NCBI RefSeq assembly: GCF_000708675.1
Contig: NZ_JELR01000005.1
Location: forward strand, 248,001 to 312,000
Length of the DNA: 64,000 bases
From: Microbulbifer sp. HZ11
GTDB lineage: Bacteria > Pseudomonadota > Gammaproteobacteria > Pseudomonadales > Cellvibrionaceae
Direction: 5' to 3'
The translations under genes were made by a program, and so were the position numbers. Below, in pieces: positions 16,730 through 25,434 of this stretch. Below the pieces are notes generated by a model, which saw only the letters and a list, made by a program, of their open reading frames with translations, did not search any database and had not been told where the DNA came from. The number at the start of each line of letters is the position of its first letter. The stretch's first letter is position 1.

Positions 16730-17475
16730 TCCGTGTTCAGGGAATTAGCAAGTCTTTTGCCGGTCAGCCGGTGTTGCGGGATCTCAGCTTTGAGGTGCCC
16801 GATGGCCGCATTACCGCTTTGCTTGGTGCCAATGGTGCGGGCAAAACCAGTTGTCTGCGAATTGTGTGCGGATTGTTGGCTGCCGAGGGTGGCCAGGTGC
16901 TGGTTGGTGGCCTGGATCCGGCGGTGGACCCGCAGGGCGTTCGCCGGCAGCTTGGGGTTGTCGGGGATCGCGAGGGGCTTTACGAGCGCCTGACCGTCGC
17001 CGAATACCTGGATATCTTTGCCCGCATGCAGGGATTGTCCGGCGCCGATTTAACACGGGCACTGGAATCTACCTGCGAGGAGCTGGAGCTTCACCCGTTG
17101 TGGAAGCGCCGTATGGGGGGCTTTTCCCAGGGAGAGCGGATGAAAGTTTCCCTGGCCCGTGCCCTGGTGCATCGCCCCCAGCACTTGATTCTCGATGAGC
17201 CCACTCGCGGATTGGATGTGCTTGCGGTGCGGCTTTTGCGCCGCACCCTGTTGCGCCTGCGGGCCGCCGGCACGGCGATCCTGTTTTCAAGTCATGTCAT
17301 GCCGGAGGTGGCGGAGCTTTCCGACTGTGTGATGGTGATGTCCCAGGGGCGCATTGTGGGCCGCGGTACCCCCGAAGAGCTGCGAGGGCTCACCGGGTGC
17401 GAAAGTCTTGAAGACAGCTTTGTGGCCTTAGCGTACGGTGAGAAAGGGGCCCAGACCGAAGAGGTGCTGGTATGA
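16726..17475 (+). CDS. ABC transporter ATP-binding protein, NatA-like
   Basis: This is a 249-residue ABC ATPase of the Nat/DRA exporter type. Walker A is GANGAGKTS, the signature is atypical (FSQGE), Walker B is LILDEPTRGLDV, and the H-loop lies in LFSSHVMPEV. The start at 16726 is fixed by a strong GGAGGT and the ATGA overlap with the peptidase stop; an upstream in-frame extension is antisense to good peptidase coding sequence. It overlaps the permease by four bases. The family exports sodium, peptides or drugs; the substrate here is unknown. Confidence 0.92.
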   Translation: MIRVQGISKSFAGQPVLRDLSFEVPDGRITALLGANGAGKTSCLRIVCGLLAAEGGQVLVGGLDPAVDPQGVRRQLGVVGDREGLYERLTVAEYLDIFARMQGLSGADLTRALESTCEELELHPLWKRRMGGFSQGERMKVSLARALVHRPQHLILDEPTRGLDVLAVRLLRRTLLRLRAAGTAILFSSHVMPEVAELSDCVMVMSQGRIVGRGTPEELRGLTGCESLEDSFVALAYGEKGAQTEEVLV

Positions 17476-18674
17476 GCAGGATGGGAAAGGCCGCGTTTCG
17501 GTCGGGGATACTGGCATTGATGCTGCCACTGCTGCGCAAGGAATTCCTGGAGGCGTGGCGCGATCGGCGGGCGCTGATCATGGCAGTGAGCTTTGCGTTG
17601 ATGTTCCCGGCGATGATGGCCGGTGGCTCAATGTTTATGATCAAGAAAAAGGCCGAAGAGGTTACCCGCGTTGCGATACTTGGTAGTGAGCAGGCGCCAT
17701 TGATGGCGGAGCGGCTGCGTGGTCCCGGCGTCGAGATCGAGAACCTCGGCAGCGGCGACCCCCGTACCCTGCTGGCGGAGGGCTATCATCTGGTGCTGGT
17801 TTTCACGGATGACTTTGCCCAACGCTACCGCGACTTCCGCGCGCCGCCGCTGTACCTCTATGTGGATACCTCCAGCACCGATGCGGGTCGCGCCCAGCGA
17901 CAGCTGCAGGAGCGCCTGGCGGGTCTGCAGCAACTGGTGGTGACGCAACGACTGGCGGCGCGAGGCGTTGCCCAGCAGGTGCTGGCACCCTGGAAACTGG
18001 AAACCCGCGATGTGAGTACACCCTCCGCGCGCGGTGCCCTGTTGCTGGCGATGGTGCCGGGGTTGCTGATCCTGACACTGTTCGTGGCGAGCCTGGCCAC
18101 CTCGGTGGATACTTCTGCTGGAGAGCGCGAGCGTCTCAGTATCGAAACTCTGCTGCTGCAGCCAATGCCGGCATGGCAGATCATCACCGCGAAAATGCTT
18201 GCGGTGGCGAGCCTCGGCTGGCTGGGCGCCCTGATGGCTATTGGTGCGCTTGTCACTCTGATGCCGGTGATGCCACTGGCAGAGCTGGGTATTCAGCAGG
18301 CCACGACCGTGTCTGGGGTAATCAGTATGGGGTTGCTGCTGTTGCCTCTGGCGCTGCTGGTGGCGGTGTTGCAGATCCTGCTGGCGTTGCGCTCGCAGTC
18401 ATTCAAGGATGCGCAGACCCAACTGAGTATCCTGCAGATAGCCCCTCTGGTGCTGCTGATGGGGTTGGATATGGCGCAGGTAAACCTTGCGGACAGCTGG
18501 CAGTTATTGCCGTTGATTGGCCACCAGCAGTGGCTGAAAGCGCTGCTGGTCGGGGAGGCGGTCTCACTACCGTGGATGCTTGCCGGGTCTGCTGTCACCC
18601 TGATGTTTGTTGCGGCGGCAGTCGCTACTGGTGCCCGCGCCTTGCGCCGGGAATCTCTGCTTTCCGCCGGCTGA
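17472..18674 (+). CDS. ABC-2 type permease, NatB-like
   Basis: This 400-residue membrane partner of the preceding ATPase has one N-terminal helix (residues ~25-50), a large extracytoplasmic domain of about 150 residues (VAILGSEQAP to VSTPSARGAL) and five or six C-terminal helices, the layout of NatB/ABC-2 exporters. ERERLSIETLLLQPMPAWQI is the conserved cytoplasmic segment of the family. It is translationally coupled at both ends: ATGA overlap with the ATPase, and alr follows after ten bases. Confidence 0.9.
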   Translation: MSRMGKAAFRSGILALMLPLLRKEFLEAWRDRRALIMAVSFALMFPAMMAGGSMFMIKKKAEEVTRVAILGSEQAPLMAERLRGPGVEIENLGSGDPRTLLAEGYHLVLVFTDDFAQRYRDFRAPPLYLYVDTSSTDAGRAQRQLQERLAGLQQLVVTQRLAARGVAQQVLAPWKLETRDVSTPSARGALLLAMVPGLLILTLFVASLATSVDTSAGERERLSIETLLLQPMPAWQIITAKMLAVASLGWLGALMAIGALVTLMPVMPLAELGIQQATTVSGVISMGLLLLPLALLVAVLQILLALRSQSFKDAQTQLSILQIAPLVLLMGLDMAQVNLADSWQLLPLIGHQQWLKALLVGEAVSLPWMLAGSAVTLMFVAAAVATGARALRRESLLSAG

Positions 18675-18684
18675 AGAGGTAAAG

Positions 18685-19827
18685 GTGTCTATTACGGAAC
18701 AGGAACGCGAAGGATTGCTGAGTATTGATCTGGGGGCGGTGCTGGAGAACTACCAGCGTCTGCATTCGGTGCTCTCACGAGGCTGCCAGTGTGCTGCGGT
18801 GGTCAAGGCAAATGCCTATGGCCTCGGTATGGCCCAGGTGGCCCCCCCTCTGTACCGCGCCGGGTGTCGGGAGTTTTTTGTCGCCACCCTCGCCGAAGGA
18901 CAGGAACTGCGGGAGATATTCCGGAACTGGGCGGGTAGTGACGCGCCAAGAATTTATCTGTTGTCCGGCGTGCGCCCGGGGTGCGAGGCGGCCTGTGCGT
19001 CAGCCGGCTTGATCCCGGTACTGGTTACCATTGAGCAGCTGACCCGCTGGCTGGCGGCTACAGAGTCTGGTGGGCGCGCGGCTCCCTGTGTGTTGAAGAT
19101 TGACACCGGGATGACCCGATTGGGCATGACCGCCGTGGAATTTGATCGCCTGGTGCGCGATGAGGTGCTACTGGCGCGTTCCAACATTCAGATGCTGCTG
19201 AGTCATCTGGCCTGTGCCGACGAGGCGGATCACCCGCAAAACCGGTTGCAGCTCGATCGTTTTAATGGCTACTTGCAGCGGCTGCGTGCGCACTGCCCGG
19301 AAGTGCGCGCGAGCCTGGCCAATTCTTCCGCAATTTATCTGGGGGAGGAATATCATTTTGATCTGGTGCGCCCCGGGTCTTCGCTATACGGAATCAACCC
19401 AACCCCGGGTGTTGCGAACCCCATGTCTGCGGTGGTCAATTTACGTTTACCTGTGTTGCAGAAGCGCTCGGTAACGGAAGAGTGCGCCGTGGGCTACGGG
19501 GCGACCGAAGTCGCCCGGGCGGGCAGCTGGTTGGCCGTGGTGCGAGGGGGCTATGCCGATGGCATGTTGCGCACGCAAAGTGGTCGCGGGCGCGGCTGTG
19601 CGGTGATCGGGGACCGGCGAGTGGAGGTGCCTATGATCGGACGTGTATCCATGGACACCTCCGTGTTTGATATTTCCGCCCTGAGTACTGAGGAGCGAGC
19701 GCAGCTGGATATCATTGAGGTGCTCAATGACGTACTGACGGTCGATGATATGGGCGCGGCGGCGGACACTATCGGTTATGAAATCCTGACTTCCCTGGGG
19801 ACTCGGTATTACCGGCGCTACTTGTAG
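18685..19827 (+). CDS. alr: Alanine racemase
   Basis: This is a 380-residue PLP enzyme converting L- to D-alanine for peptidoglycan. The cofactor lysine is Lys41 in VVKANAYGLG; the second catalytic base is the Tyr in AVGYGA; RVSMDTSVFD is also conserved. I chose GTG 18685, preceded by GAAGAGG with suitable spacing and directly after the permease stop; an upstream ATG at 18607 lies inside the permease. It is co-directional and tightly spaced with the exporter genes and birA, so it may be co-transcribed. Confidence 0.95.
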   Translation: MSITEQEREGLLSIDLGAVLENYQRLHSVLSRGCQCAAVVKANAYGLGMAQVAPPLYRAGCREFFVATLAEGQELREIFRNWAGSDAPRIYLLSGVRPGCEAACASAGLIPVLVTIEQLTRWLAATESGGRAAPCVLKIDTGMTRLGMTAVEFDRLVRDEVLLARSNIQMLLSHLACADEADHPQNRLQLDRFNGYLQRLRAHCPEVRASLANSSAIYLGEEYHFDLVRPGSSLYGINPTPGVANPMSAVVNLRLPVLQKRSVTEECAVGYGATEVARAGSWLAVVRGGYADGMLRTQSGRGRGCAVIGDRRVEVPMIGRVSMDTSVFDISALSTEERAQLDIIEVLNDVLTVDDMGAAADTIGYEILTSLGTRYYRRYL

Positions 19828-19873
19828 CAGCTGTAGTGGCGGGCAGAGTGCGCGGGTGGCTGTGTCTCGTCGA

Positions 19874-19879
19874 TATAAT
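19874..19879 (+). promoter_or_regulatory. Consensus -10 box upstream of birA
   Basis: An exact TATAAT lies 35 bases before the preferred TTG start of birA and would give a leader of about 27 bases. No matching -35 is evident. It overlaps an alternative in-frame ATG (19878), which argues against that start. Confidence 0.4.
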
Positions 19880-19913
19880 GCAGTATCAATTTCTGAGGTC
19901 AGGAGTAACTTCA

Positions 19914-20930
19914 TTGAGTTCGCAGCAAAATGGCGTGCTTGGCACATTGCGTCCCCTGTTGGATCAGTTGGCGGATGGCGAGGTCCACTCTGGAGAGGCG
20001 CTCGGTGAGACGCTGGGCGTGAGTCGAGCAGCGGTGTGGAAGCAACTGCAAAAACTGGAAGCCCTGGGTCTGCCGGTGGAATCGGTCAAGGGACGGGGGT
20101 ACCGCCTACCGGGTGGGTTGGATTTATTGAGCACTGCGCAGATTCTCGATGCAGTTTCGCCGCAAATCGCACCGCAACTCGAGCGCTTAGAAGTATTCGA
20201 TCAGCTGGATTCTACCAATGCACAGGTGCTTTCCGCCTTGGCTGGTGGGCAGGGGCACGGATTGGTAGTGCTCGCCGAGCAGCAAACCGCCGGGCGCGGC
20301 CGGCGCGGTCGCCAGTGGCTCAGCCCGTTTGCCGCCGGAATCAGCCTTTCAATCGGCTGGCAATTCAATGGTGGAGTGCAGCTGTTGGAGGGGTTGAGTC
20401 TGGCGGTGGGGGTGGCTCTGGCGAGGGCGTTGTCCAGATTTGACGTGCCAGATGTACGTCTCAAGTGGCCCAATGATGTGTGGTGTCGCGGGCGCAAGCT
20501 TGCCGGTGTATTGCTGGAATTGAATGGAGATCTCACCGACTGCTGCGGTGTGGTAGTGGGGATTGGTATGAATATGCGTCTGCCGGAATCTGTTTCGGGG
20601 GCCATTGGGCAGCCCTGGATAGATCTGGAAACCGTGCGCCCGGGCATATCCCGTAATCGCCTGGTGGCAGCGATGCTGGATGAGCTGGTGCCAATGCTGG
20701 CCGCCTACCCGGACAGCGGGTTTGGCCCCTGGCACGCTCCCTGGATGGCGCTGGACCAGTTCGCCGATGCAGAAGTGTGTGTGCAGTCTGCACACAAACG
20801 GTGGTGTGGGGTGGCGCGCGGGGTCGACACCGGTGGCGCCCTGTTGCTGGAAATAGACGGCCAGAAAAAGGGGTTCCATGGCGGTGAGGTTTCCCTGCGC
20901 CCTTTGTCATCTAGCGGAAACGGCAGGTAA
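19914..20930 (+). CDS. birA: Bifunctional biotin-protein ligase / biotin operon repressor BirA
   Basis: This 338-residue protein attaches biotin to carboxylases and can repress biotin genes. An N-terminal winged helix-turn-helix (about residues 26-65, LGETLGVSRAAVWKQLQKLEA) precedes the ligase domain with the biotinyl-AMP loop GRGRRGR (127-133), LKWPNDVW and the C-terminal beta-barrel. I chose TTG 19914, eight bases after AGGAG; ATG 19878 and 19836 are in frame but overlap a -10-like box or lack a ribosome site. coaX follows after five bases, the same order as in Pseudomonas. Confidence 0.92.
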   Translation: MSSQQNGVLGTLRPLLDQLADGEVHSGEALGETLGVSRAAVWKQLQKLEALGLPVESVKGRGYRLPGGLDLLSTAQILDAVSPQIAPQLERLEVFDQLDSTNAQVLSALAGGQGHGLVVLAEQQTAGRGRRGRQWLSPFAAGISLSIGWQFNGGVQLLEGLSLAVGVALARALSRFDVPDVRLKWPNDVWCRGRKLAGVLLELNGDLTDCCGVVVGIGMNMRLPESVSGAIGQPWIDLETVRPGISRNRLVAAMLDELVPMLAAYPDSGFGPWHAPWMALDQFADAEVCVQSAHKRWCGVARGVDTGGALLLEIDGQKKGFHGGEVSLRPLSSSGNGR

Positions 20931-20935
20931 GAACC

Positions 20936-21754
20936 TTGAGTGACATTTTGCTGGAGCTCGATCAGGGAAATACCCGCGGTAAGTGGCGATTGGTACGCAG
21001 CAACCAAGTGCAGGGAGCGGATATTATTGCCCGCGGCGTCTTCGCCCCGGGCCCCTGGTGGCGGGAAGATAAGCTGCCGGAGAGCTGGCGGTTGCAGAAA
21101 CCGGCTGAGATCCGCTGCGCTAATGTGGCTGGCGCCCAGGTGGCCGGTGCCATTGACCGGCGCTTGCGGGCCGAGTTGGCGCTGCCTGTGGCGTTTGCGC
21201 GGGTCACTCCGGAAAGTGCCGGTGTTCAATGCGCCTATGGCGACGTGTCCCGTCTCGGGGTGGATCGCTGGTTGGCAGTGCTGGCCGCGCACGCGCGGGC
21301 GACAACGCCCGCACTGATTGTGGATTGCGGCAGTGCAGTCACGCTGGATCTGCTGGATGGGCGTGGGCAACACCTGGGAGGGTACATTGTGCCCGGGCTC
21401 GGGTTAATGCGGCGAGCGCTGTACAGTGACACTGACGCGGTGAAAGTGGATGAGTCGTTCGCTGAGGGCATGTCACTGGCCCCGGGGTGTCGTACCGAGG
21501 ATGCGGTGAATCGCGGGCTGCCGTTGATGGTGCTGGGTGCCGTTGAGCGGGTGCGTGAAATCTTGCTGCAGCAGTTGAGGCAGGTGTCGGGCCAGAAGAT
21601 GGCGCTTTCCGGTGGGGAGGCTTCACCGTTGCGAACGCTATTTACCGGTGGCGACGGCGCACTGATCGCATCCCTTTACCAGTATCCGTCGGAAGTGGTG
21701 GAAGATCTCGTGATGGACGGACTTTCCCATGCTGCCCTGCGGGTGCGGCCCTGA
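20936..21754 (+). CDS. coaX: Type III pantothenate kinase
   Basis: This 272-residue kinase performs the first step of coenzyme A synthesis. The phosphate loop is ELDQGNTRGKW near the N-terminus; LGVDRW, the catalytic-aspartate segment IVDCGSAVTLDLLD and GGYIVPGLGLMRRAL are hallmarks. It starts with TTG at 20936, five bases after birA and preceded by AGGTAAG; no downstream ATG would keep the phosphate loop. It is part of a birA-coaX-SPOR cluster upstream of the tRNA-tuf operon. Confidence 0.95.
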   Translation: MSDILLELDQGNTRGKWRLVRSNQVQGADIIARGVFAPGPWWREDKLPESWRLQKPAEIRCANVAGAQVAGAIDRRLRAELALPVAFARVTPESAGVQCAYGDVSRLGVDRWLAVLAAHARATTPALIVDCGSAVTLDLLDGRGQHLGGYIVPGLGLMRRALYSDTDAVKVDESFAEGMSLAPGCRTEDAVNRGLPLMVLGAVERVREILLQQLRQVSGQKMALSGGEASPLRTLFTGGDGALIASLYQYPSEVVEDLVMDGLSHAALRVRP

Positions 21755-21816
21755 GGTCGTGGCCGGGCGTGGGCCCCCGCAATTCCTCTAGAACTAGTAC
21801 AAGCCAATAAAACTCT

Positions 21817-22554
21817 ATGCGTTGGATATTTTTTTTGCTGCTGATTGCAAACCTGGGTCTCCTCGGGTGGCTTCTGAGCGCCGATCGCGCGCCCGCTGCG
21901 AAAGTGGTCGTGGCGACGCCGGATACGGGTGTCAACACGATTTCGCTGGTCAGTGAAATGGATGCGGCTGAACTCGAAGCGAGCGCAACTCCCGAAGAGA
22001 GGCCCCGACCGCGCGCGCCGGCTGGGAACGATGAAGTGGTTGCGCCTCTATGCACGCTGGTCGGGCCATTCGAAGAGGCGTTCCAGGGGGAAGACGTGGT
22101 GCGTCGCCTGCAGGCATTGCAGGTGGATGCCGAGCTTCGAGATGTGGAAATGCAGGGGCAGATGCGTTACTGGGTTTACCTGGCGCCGCTCAGTTCTACC
22201 CGGGACGCATTTCGCAAGTTGCGAGAGTTGCAGGCGGCGGGCATCGACAGTTATGTAATTCCGAAAGGGTCGCTGGAAAACGGCATCTCTTTTGGAATTT
22301 TCTCTGAACTGGAGCGAGCGCAATCTTTAACCCGGGAGCTGCAGGCCAGGGGGTTTGCGGCGGAGTATCGCGAGGAGCCGCAAACATACCTCGAGCGCTG
22401 GGTAGTGTTGAGTGGCAGTGAGCCGGTATCCGGCGCGACCGCGGGTAGTGCGGTCGGGGAAGCCTTCTGGCAGCAGTTGCAGCTGGATTATCCGGATATC
22501 GGGCGTCGCCAAAATCTGTGCAGTGAAATTCAGCAGGGCGATACCCCGCAGTAA
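21817..22554 (+). CDS. SPOR-domain membrane protein
   Basis: This 245-residue protein has one N-terminal transmembrane helix (residues 3-21), a Pro/Arg/Glu-rich linker and a C-terminal SPOR-type repeat region (about 140-190: SYVIPKG, ISFGIFSELERAQSLTRELQARGF). SPOR domains bind denuded peptidoglycan at division sites. A second, weaker SPOR-like half lies at 78-125 (LCTLVGPFEE...VYLAPLSS). No good Shine-Dalgarno precedes the ATG. The position between coaX and the tRNA cluster matches the Pseudomonas arrangement. A precise role is unknown. Confidence 0.85.
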   Translation: MRWIFFLLLIANLGLLGWLLSADRAPAAKVVVATPDTGVNTISLVSEMDAAELEASATPEERPRPRAPAGNDEVVAPLCTLVGPFEEAFQGEDVVRRLQALQVDAELRDVEMQGQMRYWVYLAPLSSTRDAFRKLRELQAAGIDSYVIPKGSLENGISFGIFSELERAQSLTRELQARGFAAEYREEPQTYLERWVVLSGSEPVSGATAGSAVGEAFWQQLQLDYPDIGRRQNLCSEIQQGDTPQ

Positions 22555-22607
22555 TGGGTGGGGAAAGCAATTTGCCTGCCGGGGTGAAGAAAAGCGACAA
22601 CAGGCTG

Positions 22608-22636
22608 TTGCTTGTGGAGATCACTTCCCCTAGAAT
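22608..22636 (+). promoter_or_regulatory. Promoter of the tRNA-tuf operon
   Basis: TTGCTT, 17 bases, TAGAAT, followed by the G+C-rich discriminator CCCGCCTCC. This architecture is typical of stringently controlled stable-RNA promoters, and it lies about 70 bases before the first tRNA. Confidence 0.7.
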
Positions 22637-22706
22637 CCCGCCTCCACTTCAGGGGGTGTCAACGCCGCTGAAGTATATGGAGCTTTCGAGCTTCAAATTT
22701 AGAGAT

Positions 22707-22782
22707 GCTGGCGTAGCTCAGTTGGTAGAGCAGCTGACTTGTAATCAGCCGGTCGGGGGTTCGACTCCTCTCGCCAGCTCCA
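22707..22782 (+). tRNA. tRNA-Thr (anticodon TGT)
   Basis: The 76 bases fold as a cloverleaf: acceptor GCTGGCG / CGCCAGC, anticodon stem GCTGA / TCAGC around CTTGTAA (anticodon TGT), T-loop TTCGACT, encoded CCA. It is first in the Thr-Tyr-Gly-Thr-tuf order known from E. coli thrU-tyrU-glyT-thrT-tufB. Confidence 0.97.
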
Positions 22783-22849
22783 TCTCTTTTCCGGTTTGCA
22801 GGCTGCTGAGAAAAATCAGTTAAGTGTGTGAAATTAAAGGAAAAACTTG

Positions 22850-22878
22850 TTGACATCGAAAAGGTCGCTGTAGAAAAT
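22850..22878 (+). promoter_or_regulatory. Possible internal promoter before tRNA-Tyr
   Basis: An exact TTGACA (22850-22855) is followed by TAGAAAAT (22871-22878), giving spacers of 15 to TAGAAA or 17 to GAAAAT. It would start transcription just before tRNA-Tyr. The -35 is perfect and the -10 mediocre. Confidence 0.4.
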
Positions 22879-22893
22879 ACGCACCGCTTTCGA

Positions 22894-22977
22894 GCAGGGG
22901 TTCCCGAGTGGCCAAAGGGATCAGACTGTAAATCTGACGCGCAAGCTTCGGTGGTTCGAATCCACCCCCCTGCACCA
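22894..22977 (+). tRNA. tRNA-Tyr (anticodon GTA)
   Basis: An 84-base class II tRNA: acceptor GCAGGGG / CCCCTGC, anticodon loop CTGTAAA (GTA), long variable arm, T-loop TTCGAAT, encoded CCA. It closely resembles E. coli tRNA-Tyr. Confidence 0.97.
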
Positions 22978-23058
22978 TTATTTAGATGCCTGTGTGCTGG
23001 CATCGAAGGTAGAAGAGGTTGTTTTGTCTTCTACCTGGAGGTTATCGCACGCGATAGC

Positions 23059-23132
<74 letters not shown>

Positions 23133-23256
23133 TTTCATTGTGCGGAGCCTGGTTGGCAAGCTTGAATAAGCTTGGTTCTTAAGTCGCCTGGCCTTGTTGG
23201 TCTGGTGCTGCAGGCGGCCCCGCCTGCGCCGGCAGAGGTGCTGGCATTTGGAGTAG

Positions 23257-23331
23257 GCTCATGTAGCTCAGGGGTAGAGCACACCCTTGGTAAGGGTGAG
23301 GTCGGCGGTTCAAATCCGCCCATGAGCTCCA
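23257..23331 (+). tRNA. tRNA-Thr (anticodon GGT)
   Basis: A 75-base cloverleaf with acceptor GCTCATG / CATGAGC, anticodon stem CACCC / GGGTG around TTGGTAA (anticodon GGT), and encoded CCA. It is last in the cluster before tuf. Confidence 0.97.
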
Positions 23332-23338
23332 TTATTCG

Positions 23339-23371
23339 TAGCCGCGGTGACCTGTGTCTCCGCGGCTATTT
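23339..23371 (+). promoter_or_regulatory. Stem-loop between tRNA-Thr and tuf
   Basis: A perfect 9-bp stem TAGCCGCGG / CCGCGGCTA with a 12-base loop and only a short T tract. It probably serves as a processing or partial-termination site separating tRNA from tuf mRNA. Confidence 0.5.
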
Positions 23372-23518
23372 GTATCCGGGTTTTTTGTCGTCAGGCGGCC
23401 CGGGTGCGTAGGCTCCCGAGCGGACTCTTGTCTGTGGTGACTCTTGTTTGTAGTTGCGTGGGAGCCGTTCTTGGTAATAGTCGCTAGTTCGGCTCACGCT
23501 TATATTGGGAGGCCCGCA

Positions 23519-24742
23519 ATGGGAAAAGAAAAGTTTGAACGTTCCAAGCCCCACGTAAACGTGGGCACCATCGGTCACGTTGACCATGGTAAAACCACCC
23601 TGACCGCTGCGCTGACTCGCGTATGTTCCGAAGTGTGGGGCGGCGCTGCCGTTGCCTTCGACGGTATCGACAACGCTCCGGAAGAGCGTGAGCGTGGTAT
23701 CACCATCGCCACCTCTCACGTTGAATACGAGTCCCCGACCCGCCACCACGCGCACGTAGACTGCCCGGGACACGCCGACTACGTTAAGAACATGATCACC
23801 GGTGCTGCTCAGATGGACGGCGCTATCCTGGTATGTGGCGCGACTGACGGTCCTATGCCGCAGACCCGTGAGCACATCCTGCTGTCTCGTCAGGTAGGTG
23901 TACCTTACATCGTTGTATTCCTGAACAAAGCTGACCTGCTGGCAGAAGACTGCGGCGGCGTAGGCTCTGAAGAATACGCAGAGATGCTGGAACTGGTAGA
24001 GATGGAGCTGCGCGAGCTGCTGGATCAATACGAATTCCCGGGTGACGACACTCCGATCATCGCTGGTTCTGCTCTGATGGCTCTGAATGGCGAAGACGAC
24101 AACGAGTTGGGCACCAGCGCTGTTAAGAAGCTGGTAGAAACCCTGGACGAGTACATTCCGGAGCCGGAGCGTGCGGTAGATCAGCCGTTCCTGATGCCGA
24201 TCGAAGACGTATTCTCCATCTCTGGTCGCGGTACCGTAGTAACCGGTCGTGTAGAGCGTGGCATCATCAACACTGGTGACGAAATCCAGATCGTTGGTAT
24301 CAAAGAAACCACTTCTACCACCTGTACCGGTGTTGAAATGTTCCGCAAGCTGCTCGACGAAGGTCGTGCTGGTGAGAACATCGGCGCCCTGCTGCGTGGC
24401 ACCAAGCGTGACGAAGTTGAGCGTGGTCAGGTGCTGGCTAAGCCGGGCTCCATCACCCCGCACACCAAGTTCGAAGGTGAGGTTTACATCCTGTCCAAGG
24501 ACGAAGGTGGTCGTCACACCCCGTTCTTCAAAGGCTACCGTCCGCAGTTCTACTTCCGTACCACCGACGTAACTGGTGCGGTTGAGCTGCCGGAAGGCAC
24601 CGAAATGGTAATGCCGGGCGATAACATTCAGATGTCTGTGACTCTGATCTGCCCGATCGCCATGGAAGAAGGTCTGCGCTTCGCGATCCGTGAAGGTGGC
24701 CGTACCGTTGGTGCTGGCGTTGTAGCCAAGATCATCGAGTGA
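23519..24742 (+). CDS. tuf: Elongation factor Tu, copy downstream of the tRNA cluster
   Basis: This 407-residue GTPase delivers aminoacyl-tRNA to the ribosome. G1 is GHVDHGKT (19-26), G3 DCPGH (81-85) and G4 NKAD; domains 2 and 3 are complete. Start ATG 23519 has GGGAGG upstream; a longer frame to 23444 is leader. The G domain is about ten residues longer than E. coli EF-Tu, with [19 protein letters not shown] after the G4 motif. The coding sequence matches the copy at 40767 except at 23674 and 23953 (silent) and 23747, where CAC (His77) replaces the TAC (Tyr77) of the other copy. Stop codons also differ. Confidence 0.98.
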   Translation: MGKEKFERSKPHVNVGTIGHVDHGKTTLTAALTRVCSEVWGGAAVAFDGIDNAPEERERGITIATSHVEYESPTRHHAHVDCPGHADYVKNMITGAAQMDGAILVCGATDGPMPQTREHILLSRQVGVPYIVVFLNKADLLAEDCGGVGSEEYAEMLELVEMELRELLDQYEFPGDDTPIIAGSALMALNGEDDNELGTSAVKKLVETLDEYIPEPERAVDQPFLMPIEDVFSISGRGTVVTGRVERGIINTGDEIQIVGIKETTSTTCTGVEMFRKLLDEGRAGENIGALLRGTKRDEVERGQVLAKPGSITPHTKFEGEVYILSKDEGGRHTPFFKGYRPQFYFRTTDVTGAVELPEGTEMVMPGDNIQMSVTLICPIAMEEGLRFAIREGGRTVGAGVVAKIIE

Positions 24743-24783
24743 TCGATGGGTTGTGCGGCTGCCAAATGAATTGGTGGTCGCGC

Positions 24784-24811
24784 TTGCAAATGTGGGGTTG
24801 GATGGTATGAT
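24784..24811 (+). promoter_or_regulatory. Promoter of tRNA-Trp and probably secE-nusG
   Basis: TTGCAA, 16 bases, TATGAT with an upstream TGG (extended -10), then a G+C-rich discriminator (CCGCCCCTC). It lies about 50 bases before tRNA-Trp. Confidence 0.62.
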
Positions 24812-24862
24812 CCGCCCCTCATTTTTTCCGGGAGTGGCGCAGTCTGCCTCCGGAAGTGTTTC

Positions 24863-24938
24863 AGGCCAGTAGTTCAATTGGTAGAGCACCGGTCTCCAAA
24901 ACCGGCTGTTGGGGGTTCGAGTCCCTCCTGGCCTGCCA
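24863..24938 (+). tRNA. tRNA-Trp (anticodon CCA)
   Basis: A 76-base cloverleaf with acceptor AGGCCAG / CTGGCCT, anticodon stem CCGGT / ACCGG around CTCCAAA (anticodon CCA), T-loop TTCGAGT and encoded GCCA. The tuf-trpT-secE order matches other gammaproteobacteria. Confidence 0.97.
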
Positions 24939-25055
24939 ACTTTCAGATGCCCGCAAGGGGCCTGCAGTTGGGCTATCCTGTACTGCTGTCGCTCTTTGTG
25001 GTCGTTGGCAATAAAGGCGCCTTGCGGTATTGAGGCGCGCTAAAGGCTTCTTTGT

Positions 25056-25424
25056 ATGAACGCTAAAGTAGAGGCGAAAACCTTTCGTCTTGACGGCCTC
25101 AAGTGGCTGCTGGTGGTGCTGTTGGTAGGCGCCGCGGTTGCCGGCAATTCCTACTACGCCGAAATTCCCCTGCTGTATCGTGTGCTGGCAATTGTTGTGC
25201 TTTGCCTGGCGGCGGTTTTTGTTGCGGTGCAGACCGAAAAGGGTAATGCCTTCTGGAATCTGCTGCGGGAAGCGCAGAATGAAGTGCGACGGGTAGTATG
25301 GCCGACCCGCCAAGAGGCGACCCAGACCACCCTGATCGTGGTGGTGTTTGTGCTGCTGATGGCAGTCATTCTGTGGGCGTTGGATTCCGGTCTCGGCTGG
25401 ATGGCTTCCAAGATCATTGGCTAA
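25056..25424 (+). CDS. secE: Preprotein translocase subunit SecE
   Basis: This 122-residue essential membrane subunit clamps SecY. Three hydrophobic helices are visible (about 14-33, 42-62 and 93-118), the three-helix form of gammaproteobacteria, with the conserved amphipathic segment EAQNEVRRVVWPTRQEATQTT before the last. AAAGG lies about nine bases before the ATG. nusG follows ten bases downstream, the invariant secE-nusG pair. Confidence 0.97.
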   Translation: MNAKVEAKTFRLDGLKWLLVVLLVGAAVAGNSYYAEIPLLYRVLAIVVLCLAAVFVAVQTEKGNAFWNLLREAQNEVRRVVWPTRQEATQTTLIVVVFVLLMAVILWALDSGLGWMASKIIG

Positions 25425-25434
25425 AGGTTAATCC

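Noticed and set aside
21787..21798. TCTAGAACTAGT, identical to part of a common plasmid polylinker
   Set aside because: Only 12 bases match; the flanks are ordinary intergenic sequence between coaX and the SPOR gene and show no other vector sequence, so chance is the better explanation.
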